From: Actinomycetes bacterium
Lineage (GTDB): Bacteria; Actinomycetota; Actinomycetes; Mycobacteriales; Mycobacteriaceae
Direction: 5' to 3'
Assembly (NCBI GenBank): GCA_023415515.1
Contig: JAEZKH010000329.1
Location: 1-9,130, forward strand
DNA: 9,130 nucleotides
Below, one piece after another: positions 1 to 6,602 of the stretch; within the stretch, counting starts at the first letter, position 1; the number at the start of each line of letters is the position of its first letter. Below the pieces are notes generated by a model that was not told the origin of the DNA, did not search any database, and saw only the letters and a program-made list of their open reading frames with translations. Made by a program: the position numbers and the translations under genes.

Positions 1-144
1 GCTCAGGCCAACAGCGTCAACACAATCCAGCCCGCAACCGCCGACGGCATCGCATCGATACGGTCCATGAGCGGCACACCGAACGCTGCGCAGAACTTCG
101 GCGGCGGCAGGGAACAACTGGTCTCGACGCGAGTACGGCCGGCA

Positions 145-181
145 GTGACTCTCGCGGGGCTGCGGCCGATACAGTACTTCC
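145..181 (+). promoter_or_regulatory. Probable leaderless promoter of the tandem TetR gene
   Basis: A TACAGT hexamer at 170-175 fits the mycobacterial -10 consensus TANNNT. It lies six bases before the ATG at 182, so transcription would begin at or next to the start codon, as in leaderless mycobacterial genes. A GTGACT at 145-150 could be a weak -35 (TGAC shared with TTGACA) with a long 19-bp spacer. There is no Shine-Dalgarno sequence before the ATG, which supports a leaderless reading. The palindrome AGTACT (173-178) overlaps the -10 and could be part of an operator, but it is too short to claim. Confidence 0.5.
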
Positions 182-1399
182 ATGGCGGCATCGTCGGACC
201 TGCGCTCGGAGCGGCGCCGCCGTCCGAAGGATCGGAAAGAACAGATCGCCCGCATATCTGCGGCCGCATTCAGCGAACTCGGCTACCACGGCGTCAGCAT
301 GGAGGGCATTGCCGGGCGGGTCGGCGTATCAGCCGCGTCGCTGTACCGGCACTACGCAGGCAAATACGAATTGTTCCGAGACGCCGTGCTGGCGTTGGGC
401 AATCAACTGGTGGAGTGCACGGCGTTCGTCGACGAGGAGTCCGATGTCGGAGCCGACGATCCGTCGCACACATGGGACCGTCTTGTCACCGCGTTGATCG
501 ACACCACGCTGAAAAACAGGACCAGCGGCGGCCTGTACCGGTGGGAAGGCCGCTACCTCCACGAAGAGGATCAGGGCGTTCTCAACGACCAGATCAAACT
601 GGTGAACCGGCGCCTGCAGCGACCGCTGTCGCAGCTACGCCCCGAACTCCGGTCGCGGCAGCGGTGGACGTTGTCCTCCTCGGTGTTGAGTGTGATCGGC
701 AGCATCACCGACCACCGCGCCCAGCTGCCCGCCGACCAGATACACGCGGCATTCGCGCGGATCACGCGGGACGTCCGCGACACCGACCTACCCGACGAGG
801 ACCCAACGACCGATCTGCTGAGAAGCTCGTCGGCGGGAGCTGCGGCCGGCGAGTACGAACACATCCTGCACGAAGCACTGCTGCTCTTTCACGATCGTGG
901 ATACCGGGACACCGGCATGGAAGACATCGCCGCGGCGGTGAAGATACCCACTACGAGCCTCTACAAGTACTTCACCGGCAAGGCCGCGATCCTGGCGGCC
1001 ATCTACCGTCGTGCGGCCGACCGGGTATCCGGTGACCTTTCGACAATCCTTGCGACAACCGAGAATCCGAACGATGTCGTGACCGAATGCGTCGAGGCTT
1101 ACGTCCGCCGATCCTTCGCCACCCCCGAGTTGGCCTACGTGTACTACGTCGAACGCGGCAACGTGCCGACACCGGACCGCACCGCTATTCACAATATTCA
1201 GCGCGCGACCGTCGAAGCGTGGGTGCGTCAGCTGTCTGCCGCTCGCCCCGACATCACCGACGGCGAAGCCCGCTTCGCCGTACACGCCGCGTTCAGCCTC
1301 GCCGTGGACCTCGGACGGCTCATGCAGCACGAACACACCGAAGCCTCCCGCGCGGTGGTCTGTCATCTCCTGCGGACCGCGCTGCTCGGCCGCGCGTGA
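182..1399 (+). CDS. Tandem (double) TetR/AcrR-family transcriptional regulator
   Basis: This 405-residue protein holds two TetR units in one chain, about twice the usual length of 190-220. The first unit has an N-terminal helix-turn-helix at about residues 20-66 (GVSMEGIAGRVGVSAASLYR, then HYAGKYELF) and a helical ligand/dimer domain to about 205. A short linker (TDLPDEDPTTDLLRSSSAG) leads to a second helix-turn-helix at about 224-272 (GMEDIAAAVKIPTTSLYKYF, then TGKAAIL) and a second helical domain to the end. A single chain could therefore act as an intramolecular pseudo-dimer, but this is inference. The ATG at 182 is favoured because an in-frame TGA lies at 146-148 and no other start codon intervenes. 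The oxidoreductase gene begins 127 bp downstream on the same strand and is the most likely target. The ligand is unknown, and I recognise no specific gene name. Confidence 0.9.
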   Translation: MAASSDLRSERRRRPKDRKEQIARISAAAFSELGYHGVSMEGIAGRVGVSAASLYRHYAGKYELFRDAVLALGNQLVECTAFVDEESDVGADDPSHTWDRLVTALIDTTLKNRTSGGLYRWEGRYLHEEDQGVLNDQIKLVNRRLQRPLSQLRPELRSRQRWTLSSSVLSVIGSITDHRAQLPADQIHAAFARITRDVRDTDLPDEDPTTDLLRSSSAGAAAGEYEHILHEALLLFHDRGYRDTGMEDIAAAVKIPTTSLYKYFTGKAAILAAIYRRAADRVSGDLSTILATTENPNDVVTECVEAYVRRSFATPELAYVYYVERGNVPTPDRTAIHNIQRATVEAWVRQLSAARPDITDGEARFAVHAAFSLAVDLGRLMQHEHTEASRAVVCHLLRTALLGRA

Positions 1400-1514
1400 C
1401 CGTGCCCTCGCCGCGCAAACCGTCATTCTGCTGAGAGCGCCGCCGGGCGGCCGAATGCACTGAATATGTGACGAAACGCCGCTTCGATACTCAGGTTCTT
1501 GGCTGAACAGGCAT

Positions 1515-1526
1515 TAACTTACACGG
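1515..1526 (+). promoter_or_regulatory. Probable -10 element of the FAD oxidoreductase gene
   Basis: TAACTT at 1515-1520 fits the TANNNT -10 consensus, and the expected transcription start falls at about 1527, exactly on a GTG codon. The transcript could be leaderless from GTG 1527, or carry a 27-base leader to the ATG at 1554, which has an SD-like AGGCGG at 1544-1549. I see no convincing -35. A short inverted repeat, GTTC/GAAC at 1495-1498 and 1505-1508, lies where a repressor could block RNA polymerase, but its arms are only 4 bp. Confidence 0.45.
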
Positions 1527-3341
1527 GTGGCCATCAGCCCGGTAGGCGGCAACATGTCGGATAGTCCTCAGTCCTGTCAACAGTTCTCGCGTCGATCACT
1601 GCTGGCGGGTGCCGCGGCGGGGGCGGCGGCGGTGCTGGCGTCGCGGGCGCCCCAGACCCACGCAGCGCCGGGGCGCTCCGTCGCGGTGTTCGGCGCAGGC
1701 GTGGCAGGGCTGACCGCTGCGCACGAACTCGTCGAACGCGGTTACACGGTCACGGTCTACGAACGAAAAGCGCTCGGCGGCAAAGCCCGATCGATTCCGG
1801 TGCCGAACTCCGGGGCCAGACCGCTGCCCGCCGAACACGGTTTCCGGTTCTTCCCCGGCTTCTACCGAAACGTCACCGACACGATGCGGCGGATTCCGTT
1901 CCCCGGTAACTCGCGGGGCGTATGGGAGAACCTCACCCGCGCAACGTCATACCTGCACTCCGGTCTCGGCCGAGCCGATCTGACGGTTCCGCTGCCTTTC
2001 CCGCTGCCGACGCTGCCGAATCCCGTCACTCCCAAGGCGTTCATCGAATCGGTGGCCACCGTGTTCCAAACCCTCTTCCGCCTTCGGCCGTGGGAGGCGG
2101 CCTACGCGGCACAGAAACTCGCCGTCTACGTCACCAGTTGCGACGAACGCAAGATCGGCCAGTGGGACAACATGACCTGGGAGAAGTACATCGGCGCCGA
2201 TCGCGGGTCACCCGAATACAACCGCTATCTGGCCGACGGCATCATCCGCAATCTCGCCGCGTCGAAATCGCGAGATGCCAGTGCCCACTCGATCGGGTTG
2301 GTCGGAGAGGCGTCGGTTTGGTCGATCCTGCTGTTGGGCAACGACATCGACAACAAGGGATTCGACCGGGTGCTCAACGGGCCGACCAGTTCGCAATGGC
2401 TCGACCCGTGGGTTGCGCACCTACGTTCGATGGGGGTGTCGTTTCAGGTCGGCAAGGCACTGTCGGGTCTTCAGCCCAACGGCCGTCATATCGCATCCGC
2501 GACCGTCGTCGGACCCGGCGGCGTGCAGGAACCCGTCGTTGCGGACTGCTATGTGTCGGCGATCCCATGCGAAAAACTCGCCGCCGTGCTGACTCCCGAC
2601 GTCATCGCCGCCGACCCGAACCTGGCCAACGTCGCTCGGTTGCGGACCGAATGGATGAACGGGCTGATGTTCTACCTCAGGCAGCGTGTCGATGTCACCA
2701 AAGGCCACGTCAACTACGTCGATTCCGGGTGGGGAATCACCTCGATCAGCGAGGAGCAGTTCTGGAAGTACAGCCTGCGCAACTACGGCGACGGCACCGT
2801 CAAAGACTGTCTCTCCGCGATACTTTCGGACTGGTCGACACCGGGCAACTTCAACGGCAAATCCGCCCGCGACTGCACGCCCGATGAGATCGCGCGCGAA
2901 GCGTGGGCGCAGATCAAGGCACATCTCAACGACACGGGACGGGTGCTCGACGACTCCATGCTGCACTCCTGGTTCCTTGATCCGGCGATCATGAATCCGG
3001 GAACGCCTTCGGTCGCCAACGACGAGCCGCTGTTCATCCAGGATCCCGGATCGTGGTCGCGGCGGCCGGAATCGGTGACGCGACTGGACAATCTCTTCCT
3101 GGCAGGGGAGTGGGTCAAGACCGACCAGAACGTCACGACGATGGAAGGCGCGAACGAGGGTGGCAGGCAGGCCGCCAACGGTGTGCTGCTGGCGTCGGGT
3201 TACCGCGGCCCGATGGTCAATATCGTCGGCCTGTTCCAGGCGCCGTGGTGGGCGCCGTTCAAGGCGGCCGACCGCATCCGATACCGGGCCAAGCTGCCCA
3301 ACTCCCTCGACATCGTCGACTCCCGGTGGCCCGGCCGTTGA
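1527..3341 (+). CDS. Tat-exported FAD-dependent oxidoreductase, amine oxidase/phytoene desaturase-like
   Basis: The 604-residue product begins with a twin-arginine signal: FSRRSLL at residues 20-26, then an Ala-rich hydrophobic stretch ending near THAAPG. Folded, FAD-loaded export across the membrane is therefore likely. A Rossmann FAD site follows: GAGVAG at 56-61 within strand VAVFG, with the ribose-binding acidic residue in YER at 78-80 and GGKARS at 84-89. Near the C-terminus FLAGEW (524-529) and METGA-like MEGANEGG (539-546) form the second FAD-contact segment typical of flavin amine oxidases and carotenoid or hydroxysqualene oxidoreductases (COG3349-like). The tail is rich in aromatics (FQAPWWAPFKAADRIRYR) and may rest on a membrane. 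A hydrophobic, isoprenoid-like substrate is plausible, but the reaction is not known. The start is uncertain: GTG 1527 suits leaderless translation, while ATG 1554 has an SD-like AGGCGG and gives a more usual 10-residue Tat n-region. It lies downstream of the tandem TetR gene and converges on the mmpL gene. Confidence 0.85.
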   Translation: MAISPVGGNMSDSPQSCQQFSRRSLLAGAAAGAAAVLASRAPQTHAAPGRSVAVFGAGVAGLTAAHELVERGYTVTVYERKALGGKARSIPVPNSGARPLPAEHGFRFFPGFYRNVTDTMRRIPFPGNSRGVWENLTRATSYLHSGLGRADLTVPLPFPLPTLPNPVTPKAFIESVATVFQTLFRLRPWEAAYAAQKLAVYVTSCDERKIGQWDNMTWEKYIGADRGSPEYNRYLADGIIRNLAASKSRDASAHSIGLVGEASVWSILLLGNDIDNKGFDRVLNGPTSSQWLDPWVAHLRSMGVSFQVGKALSGLQPNGRHIASATVVGPGGVQEPVVADCYVSAIPCEKLAAVLTPDVIAADPNLANVARLRTEWMNGLMFYLRQRVDVTKGHVNYVDSGWGITSISEEQFWKYSLRNYGDGTVKDCLSAILSDWSTPGNFNGKSARDCTPDEIAREAWAQIKAHLNDTGRVLDDSMLHSWFLDPAIMNPGTPSVANDEPLFIQDPGSWSRRPESVTRLDNLFLAGEWVKTDQNVTTMEGANEGGRQAANGVLLASGYRGPMVNIVGLFQAPWWAPFKAADRIRYRAKLPNSLDIVDSRWPGR

Positions 3342-3445
3342 CCGGCGGTCGATCTGCCACACGGTTCCCGTTCACCCCTGCGGATCCGCTGATCGTGAAG
3401 AAACTCAATCCCGTCGACGACCGCGTGATCGGTCGGTGACTGCAG

Positions 3446-3484
3446 GTCCGCAACGGCAGTCCGCAACGGCAGTCCGCAACGGCA
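3446..3484. repeat. Three perfect tandem copies of a 13-bp unit
   Basis: The unit GTCCGCAACGGCA occurs three times without mismatch at 3446-3458, 3459-3471 and 3472-3484. The array sits in the 146-bp gap between the convergent oxidoreductase and mmpL genes and stops four bases before the mmpL stop codon (3488-3490). Each unit contains CCG-CAA-CGG, a possible 3-bp mini-hairpin, but no strong terminator stem or T-run is visible. The rest of the gap (3342-3445) holds no gene that I can support. Length variation by replication slippage is likely for such an array. Confidence 0.9.
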
Positions 3485-3487
3485 GAG

Positions 3488-6082
3488 CTAGGGGGCGTCG
3501 CGCTCGGTCGCGCCGGTCTCTTCGGGATCCTCGTCGACGGCCTCGGGTTCGGCGTCCACACCTGCCGTGTCGTCCCCGTCGGAGTCTTGGCCGTCCCGGT
3601 CCTCGGTGTCATCGTCGTCCACCCCGACCGAGGCCTGCTCTTCGTCGGACGGGTCGTCCCCATCGGCGGTGGGCAGCGGCGCCGTCAGGTCGTCGGCAGG
3701 CGGGTCGGCAAGCGCGACCGCGGTGGCCGAGCGGGCAGGCGCGACCGCAGCGGGTGTCGGTCGCGACGGATCATGGGCAGGTTTCTGCCATGTCGGGGCG
3801 CCCAGCACGGTTCCGAACGCCATCGCCTCGTCCAACTGCTCGGGCATCGGCTCCGAGGCTTTGCGTTCGTCTTCGAGGGTGATCTCACCAAGCCCGATTC
3901 GCTCCTGCAGTCGCTTCATCCACCGCGGCGCCCACCAGCAGTCGTTGCCGAGCAGCTTCATCACCGACGGCACCAGGAACATGCGGACCACCGTCGCGTC
4001 GAGCAGCAGCGCAGTGATGAGCCCGATGGCCAGGTACTGCATCATCACCAGATCGGAGAACGCGAACGCCCCCCCGACCACAACGAGAACCAGTGCCGCG
4101 GCACTGATCAGCCGTCCGGTGGTCGCGGTGCCGTGGCGAATGGCCTCTTCGGTCGTCATGCCGCGCGCGCGAGCCTCGACCATGCGCGAAACGAGGAAAA
4201 CCTCGTAGTCCGTTGACAATCCGAAGATCACCGCGATGATCAACCCGATCACCGGCGCGGTCAACGGGGTCGGCGTGAAGTTCATCCACGACGAGAAATG
4301 CCCGTCGACGAAGATCCAGGTCAACACACCCAGCGTCGAACACAGGGTCAGCGCGTTCATCAACGCGGCCTTGATGGGCAGCACCAACGACCCGAACGCC
4401 AAGAACATCAGGATCGTGGTCGTCGAAACGGCGATCAGGATCATCGCAGGCAGTTTCGCGGAAATGGTTTGCACGCTGTCCTGTTCGAGCGCCGGTGTGC
4501 CACCGACCAACAGCTCGAGATCGTGCGGTCTCGCGATCGATCGCAACTCGTCGACCTTGGTCTTGGCGTCGAGGCGGTTCTGCAACCCGTTCTGGATCAC
4601 CCGAACCGACGGATCTTTCGACGCGCCGTCGAGATACGGCCGCTCGGCCCACATCTTGGACGGATCATTGTTCGGCTCGGTGAACCCGGGTATCGCGCGT
4701 GCCTCACTGCGAACCTGCGCGACCTCGGCGTCGGTGACGGGTCTGCCGTCGGTGCTCTTGATCACCAGCGTGATCGGCTCGACGCGGAAGCCAGGGAAGG
4801 TCCGGTCGAAGTCTTCCTGCGCCTGGCGCACCGAATTCGTTGGCGGAAGGTACTTCTCGCTGATGCCGCCGAGTGCGATGTTGCCCAGCGGCAGAATCAG
4901 GATGATCAGCCCGATAAGGATGGGTACGGCGAACATGACCGGTCGCTTCATGACCCGGTCCGCCAGCCTGCCCCAGAACCCGTTCTCGACCTCTGCGCTC
5001 GTCTTGGTCTTCTGGAGCCTGTCACCCAGCCAATTGATCAGCCTGTTGGTCTTCTCGTTCTCGCGCAGGAACGGGATCCGCAACAGGGTACGCACATTCA
5101 GTGCATCGACGTTCGGGCCGAGCATTCCGAGGATGGCGGGCAGCACCGTGATCGACAGGATCGCCGCCAAGGTGACCGACGCGATCATCGCGTACGTCAG
5201 CGACTTCAGGAAACCCTGCGGGAAGAGCAGCAGGCCGCCGACAGACGCCGAGATCAGCACCGACGAGAACGCGATGGTCCGGCCCGCCGTCACCACGGTG
5301 CGGCGCACCGCGGTCTCGGTGTCGTAGCCTTCTGCGATCTCCTCGCGGAAGCGGCTGACGATGAACAACCCGTAGTCGATCGCGATGCCGAGGCCGATCA
5401 AGGTGACGACCGGCTGCGCGAAGTAGTGCACGGGTACCGACAGCGCGGTCAAGCGCATGATGCCGAGTGCGCCCGCGATGGTGAGCCCGCCGATGATGCC
5501 GGGCAGGAATGCCGCGACCACGCCGCCGAAGACGAAGAACAGCAAAATCACCACCAGCGGCATCGCGAGCAACTCGGCCCGTTGCTGGTCGGTCGCGATG
5601 GTGCCGGTCAGTTCGTTCGCCAGCGGCAGCAGGCCGGCCAGCTGCACATCGACGCCGGGGTCTTTCAGGTCGTCCTGGACGGCCTTGAAGTTCTTCAGGA
5701 TCAGGTCGTCGTTGTCGCCCTTGAGCTGAATCGACATGAACGCGTGCTTCTTCGACGCGTCGGCCATGTTGCGCAACAGATCGGGCGTTTTGAAATACCC
5801 GATGGACCGCAGGATCTCGTCGGGGTGGTCCTCCTGGACCTTGGCGAGGTTGTCGAGCACCTTCTTGCGGAACGCCGGGTCGTCGACCGTCTTGCCGTCC
5901 GGGGCGGTGTAGATGGCGACGATGTGGCTGGAGGTGTCCCGACCGTAGTGTTCATCGCCAAGCCGCGACGCCTCGGCCGACTCGCTGCCGTCGTCGAAGA
6001 AGCCGCTCTGGGTGACGTGCTGCCCGAGGCTGCTGCCGTAGATCCCGCTGCCGAGGCACAACGCCACCATGACTGCCACCAC
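3488..6082 (-). CDS. MmpL-family RND lipid transporter, close to MmpL3
   Basis: This is a mycobacterial membrane protein large (MmpL) transporter, the inner-membrane RND family that moves lipids toward the cell envelope using proton flow. From GTG 6082 it has 864 residues. Twelve membrane segments can be drawn: one at the N-terminus, five at about 173-320, one at about 383-402 and five at about 545-705, with two large extracytoplasmic loops at about 20-165 and 405-540. The two Asp-Tyr pairs of the MmpL3 proton relay are present: D236-Y237 (IAIDYGLF) and D625-Y626 (LSTDYEVF). Long stretches match MmpL3 from memory, such as QPVVTLIGLGIAIDYGLFIV, GGISEKYLPP, DPSVRVIQNGL and DCWWAPRWMKRLQE. MmpL3 itself exports trehalose monomycolate; whether this paralogue does is unknown. 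After about residue 735 comes a disordered Pro/Ala then highly acidic tail, with about 27 Asp/Glu in the last 65 residues. GTG 6082 has no Shine-Dalgarno site, and the conserved N-terminus continues in frame upstream (see 6083-6130). The carboxy end converges on the oxidoreductase gene. Confidence 0.9.
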   Translation of the reverse strand: MVAVMVALCLGSGIYGSSLGQHVTQSGFFDDGSESAEASRLGDEHYGRDTSSHIVAIYTAPDGKTVDDPAFRKKVLDNLAKVQEDHPDEILRSIGYFKTPDLLRNMADASKKHAFMSIQLKGDNDDLILKNFKAVQDDLKDPGVDVQLAGLLPLANELTGTIATDQQRAELLAMPLVVILLFFVFGGVVAAFLPGIIGGLTIAGALGIMRLTALSVPVHYFAQPVVTLIGLGIAIDYGLFIVSRFREEIAEGYDTETAVRRTVVTAGRTIAFSSVLISASVGGLLLFPQGFLKSLTYAMIASVTLAAILSITVLPAILGMLGPNVDALNVRTLLRIPFLRENEKTNRLINWLGDRLQKTKTSAEVENGFWGRLADRVMKRPVMFAVPILIGLIILILPLGNIALGGISEKYLPPTNSVRQAQEDFDRTFPGFRVEPITLVIKSTDGRPVTDAEVAQVRSEARAIPGFTEPNNDPSKMWAERPYLDGASKDPSVRVIQNGLQNRLDAKTKVDELRSIARPHDLELLVGGTPALEQDSVQTISAKLPAMILIAVSTTTILMFLAFGSLVLPIKAALMNALTLCSTLGVLTWIFVDGHFSSWMNFTPTPLTAPVIGLIIAVIFGLSTDYEVFLVSRMVEARARGMTTEEAIRHGTATTGRLISAAALVLVVVGGAFAFSDLVMMQYLAIGLITALLLDATVVRMFLVPSVMKLLGNDCWWAPRWMKRLQERIGLGEITLEDERKASEPMPEQLDEAMAFGTVLGAPTWQKPAHDPSRPTPAAVAPARSATAVALADPPADDLTAPLPTADGDDPSDEEQASVGVDDDDTEDRDGQDSDGDDTAGVDAEPEAVDEDPEETGATERDAP

Positions 6083-6130
6083 TACGAACCGGTAGCGGTA
6101 GACCGTTCGACCCCACCAGGCGAAAACGAT
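6083..6130 (-). other. In-frame upstream extension of the mmpL gene lacking a canonical start codon
   Basis: Read in the mmpL frame, these 16 codons start with ATC (6130-6128) and GTT, then encode FAWWGRTVYRYRFV directly before GTG 6082. That is nearly the N-terminus of MmpL3 as I remember it (MFAWWGRTVYQFRY). Keeping it restores the full first membrane helix and gives 880 residues. No ATG, GTG or TTG lies between this segment and an in-frame TAG at 6139-6137. Translation may therefore start at ATC, a rare non-standard start. Otherwise a point change or sequencing error has destroyed an ATG, or the protein really begins at GTG 6082 without this segment. A purine-rich TTAGGGG (6140-6134) precedes the ATC but is only three bases away. 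Confidence 0.65.
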
Positions 6131-6165
6131 GAGCCCCTAACTCGTAGTGATCAGTGCGTACGCAT

Positions 6166-6176
6166 GGGTGAGATTA
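6166..6176 (-). promoter_or_regulatory. Candidate -10 element for mmpL
   Basis: On the minus strand TAATCT (6176-6171) fits the TANNNT -10 consensus and is followed after five bases by ATG at 6165-6163. The predicted start of transcription falls at about that ATG, giving a leader of roughly 35 bases to ATC 6130 or 82 bases to GTG 6082. No clear -35 is seen. The ATG opens a four-codon reading frame (MRTH, stop at 6153-6151) that is out of frame with mmpL, so it cannot be the mmpL start. Confidence 0.4.
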
Positions 6177-6212
6177 CAAGCAGTCGCGCCGGAGGCGGTT
6201 ATCGATCCGGCT

Positions 6213-6234
6213 TACTTTCGAGCAAATCGGAGGG
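6213..6234 (+). promoter_or_regulatory. Candidate -10 and misplaced Shine-Dalgarno upstream of the DUF3349 gene
   Basis: TACTTT at 6213-6218 fits the TANNNT -10 consensus and would start transcription near 6225. GGAGGG at 6229-6234 is a strong Shine-Dalgarno-like sequence but lies 21 bases before the GTG at 6256, too far for normal use, and no ATG, GTG or TTG lies at the ideal distance. This element and the candidate mmpL promoter sit back to back in the 125-bp divergent region 6131-6255, so the two genes may share regulation. Confidence 0.35.
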
Positions 6235-6255
6235 CCAACGGCCACACTGGGCGGT

Positions 6256-6582
6256 GTGACCACCTCGTCGTTGCTCCAGTCGGTGCTGGAGTGGTTGCGC
6301 GGCGGGTACCCCGACGGCGTTCCAGGGCCCGACCGGGTGCCGCTGCTGGCGCTGCTGCGCGCCACCCCGTTGACCGAGGATCAGATCAAAGAGGTCGTGC
6401 GCGACATCACCGACAGGGAGAAGGGCGCAGCAGGCGACGGCGAGATCACCCGCGACGAGATCGCGGAGTTCATCTCGGGCGTCACCCACCACGATGCAGG
6501 CCCGGAGAACATCGACCGGGTGGCCGCCAGGCTGGCGGCGGCAGGCTGGCCGTTGGCGGGATTCGACGAACCCGAGCACTAG
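6256..6582 (+). CDS. DUF3349 family protein, Rv3046c-like
   Basis: This small soluble protein of 108 residues has the features I associate with the actinobacterial DUF3349 family: LLQSVLEWLRGGYPDGVP (residues 6-23), PLLALL (29-34), and a C-terminal helix AARLAAAGWPLAG (90-102). It has no signal peptide or membrane segment. M. tuberculosis has members such as Rv0543c and Rv3046c; the latter is adjacent to and convergent with adhC, exactly as here, so orthology with Rv3046c is likely. The function is not known to me. The helical fold and an acidic stretch with DGEITRDEIAEF (61-72) suggest a protein-binding module, but this is inference. GTG 6256 is chosen because the overlapping GTG at 6254 runs straight into a stop. 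A hairpin-capable repeat, CACAC/GTGTG (6243-6247 and 6254-6258), covers this start codon. Confidence 0.85.
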   Translation: MTTSSLLQSVLEWLRGGYPDGVPGPDRVPLLALLRATPLTEDQIKEVVRDITDREKGAAGDGEITRDEIAEFISGVTHHDAGPENIDRVAARLAAAGWPLAGFDEPEH

Positions 6583-6602
6583 CTTCAGCGCAGCGCCCGG
6601 GA

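Noticed and set aside
3..68. A 21-codon minus-strand frame, MDRIDAMPSAVAGWIVLTLLA, with a hydrophobic end
   Set aside because: It has no ribosome site or -10 element at its ATG and is too short to judge. It might be the end of a longer gene or chance. The rest of 1-144 shows nothing I can name.
1428..1454. GC-rich inverted-repeat-like stretch after the TetR gene, possible terminator
   Set aside because: The GCCGCC/GGGCGGC pairing overlaps itself with almost no loop and there is no T-run, so a terminator call is not supported.
2421..3362. A 313-codon minus-strand frame antisense to the oxidoreductase, and a 322-codon plus-strand frame at 67-1035 over the TetR gene
   Set aside because: Both are Arg/Pro-rich shadow frames of genes with clear domains on the other frame.
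3395..3439. A 14-codon frame MKKLNPVDDRVIGR in the convergent gap, possibly a remnant of a gene
   Set aside because: No ribosome site or detectable family resemblance; it is the end of a longer shadow frame.
4298..6259. A 653-codon open frame on the plus strand, antisense to mmpL
   Set aside because: Its product is a His/Arg/Gln-rich, low-complexity sequence with no family resemblance, while the minus strand clearly encodes MmpL. Long antisense frames are usual in GC-rich DNA.
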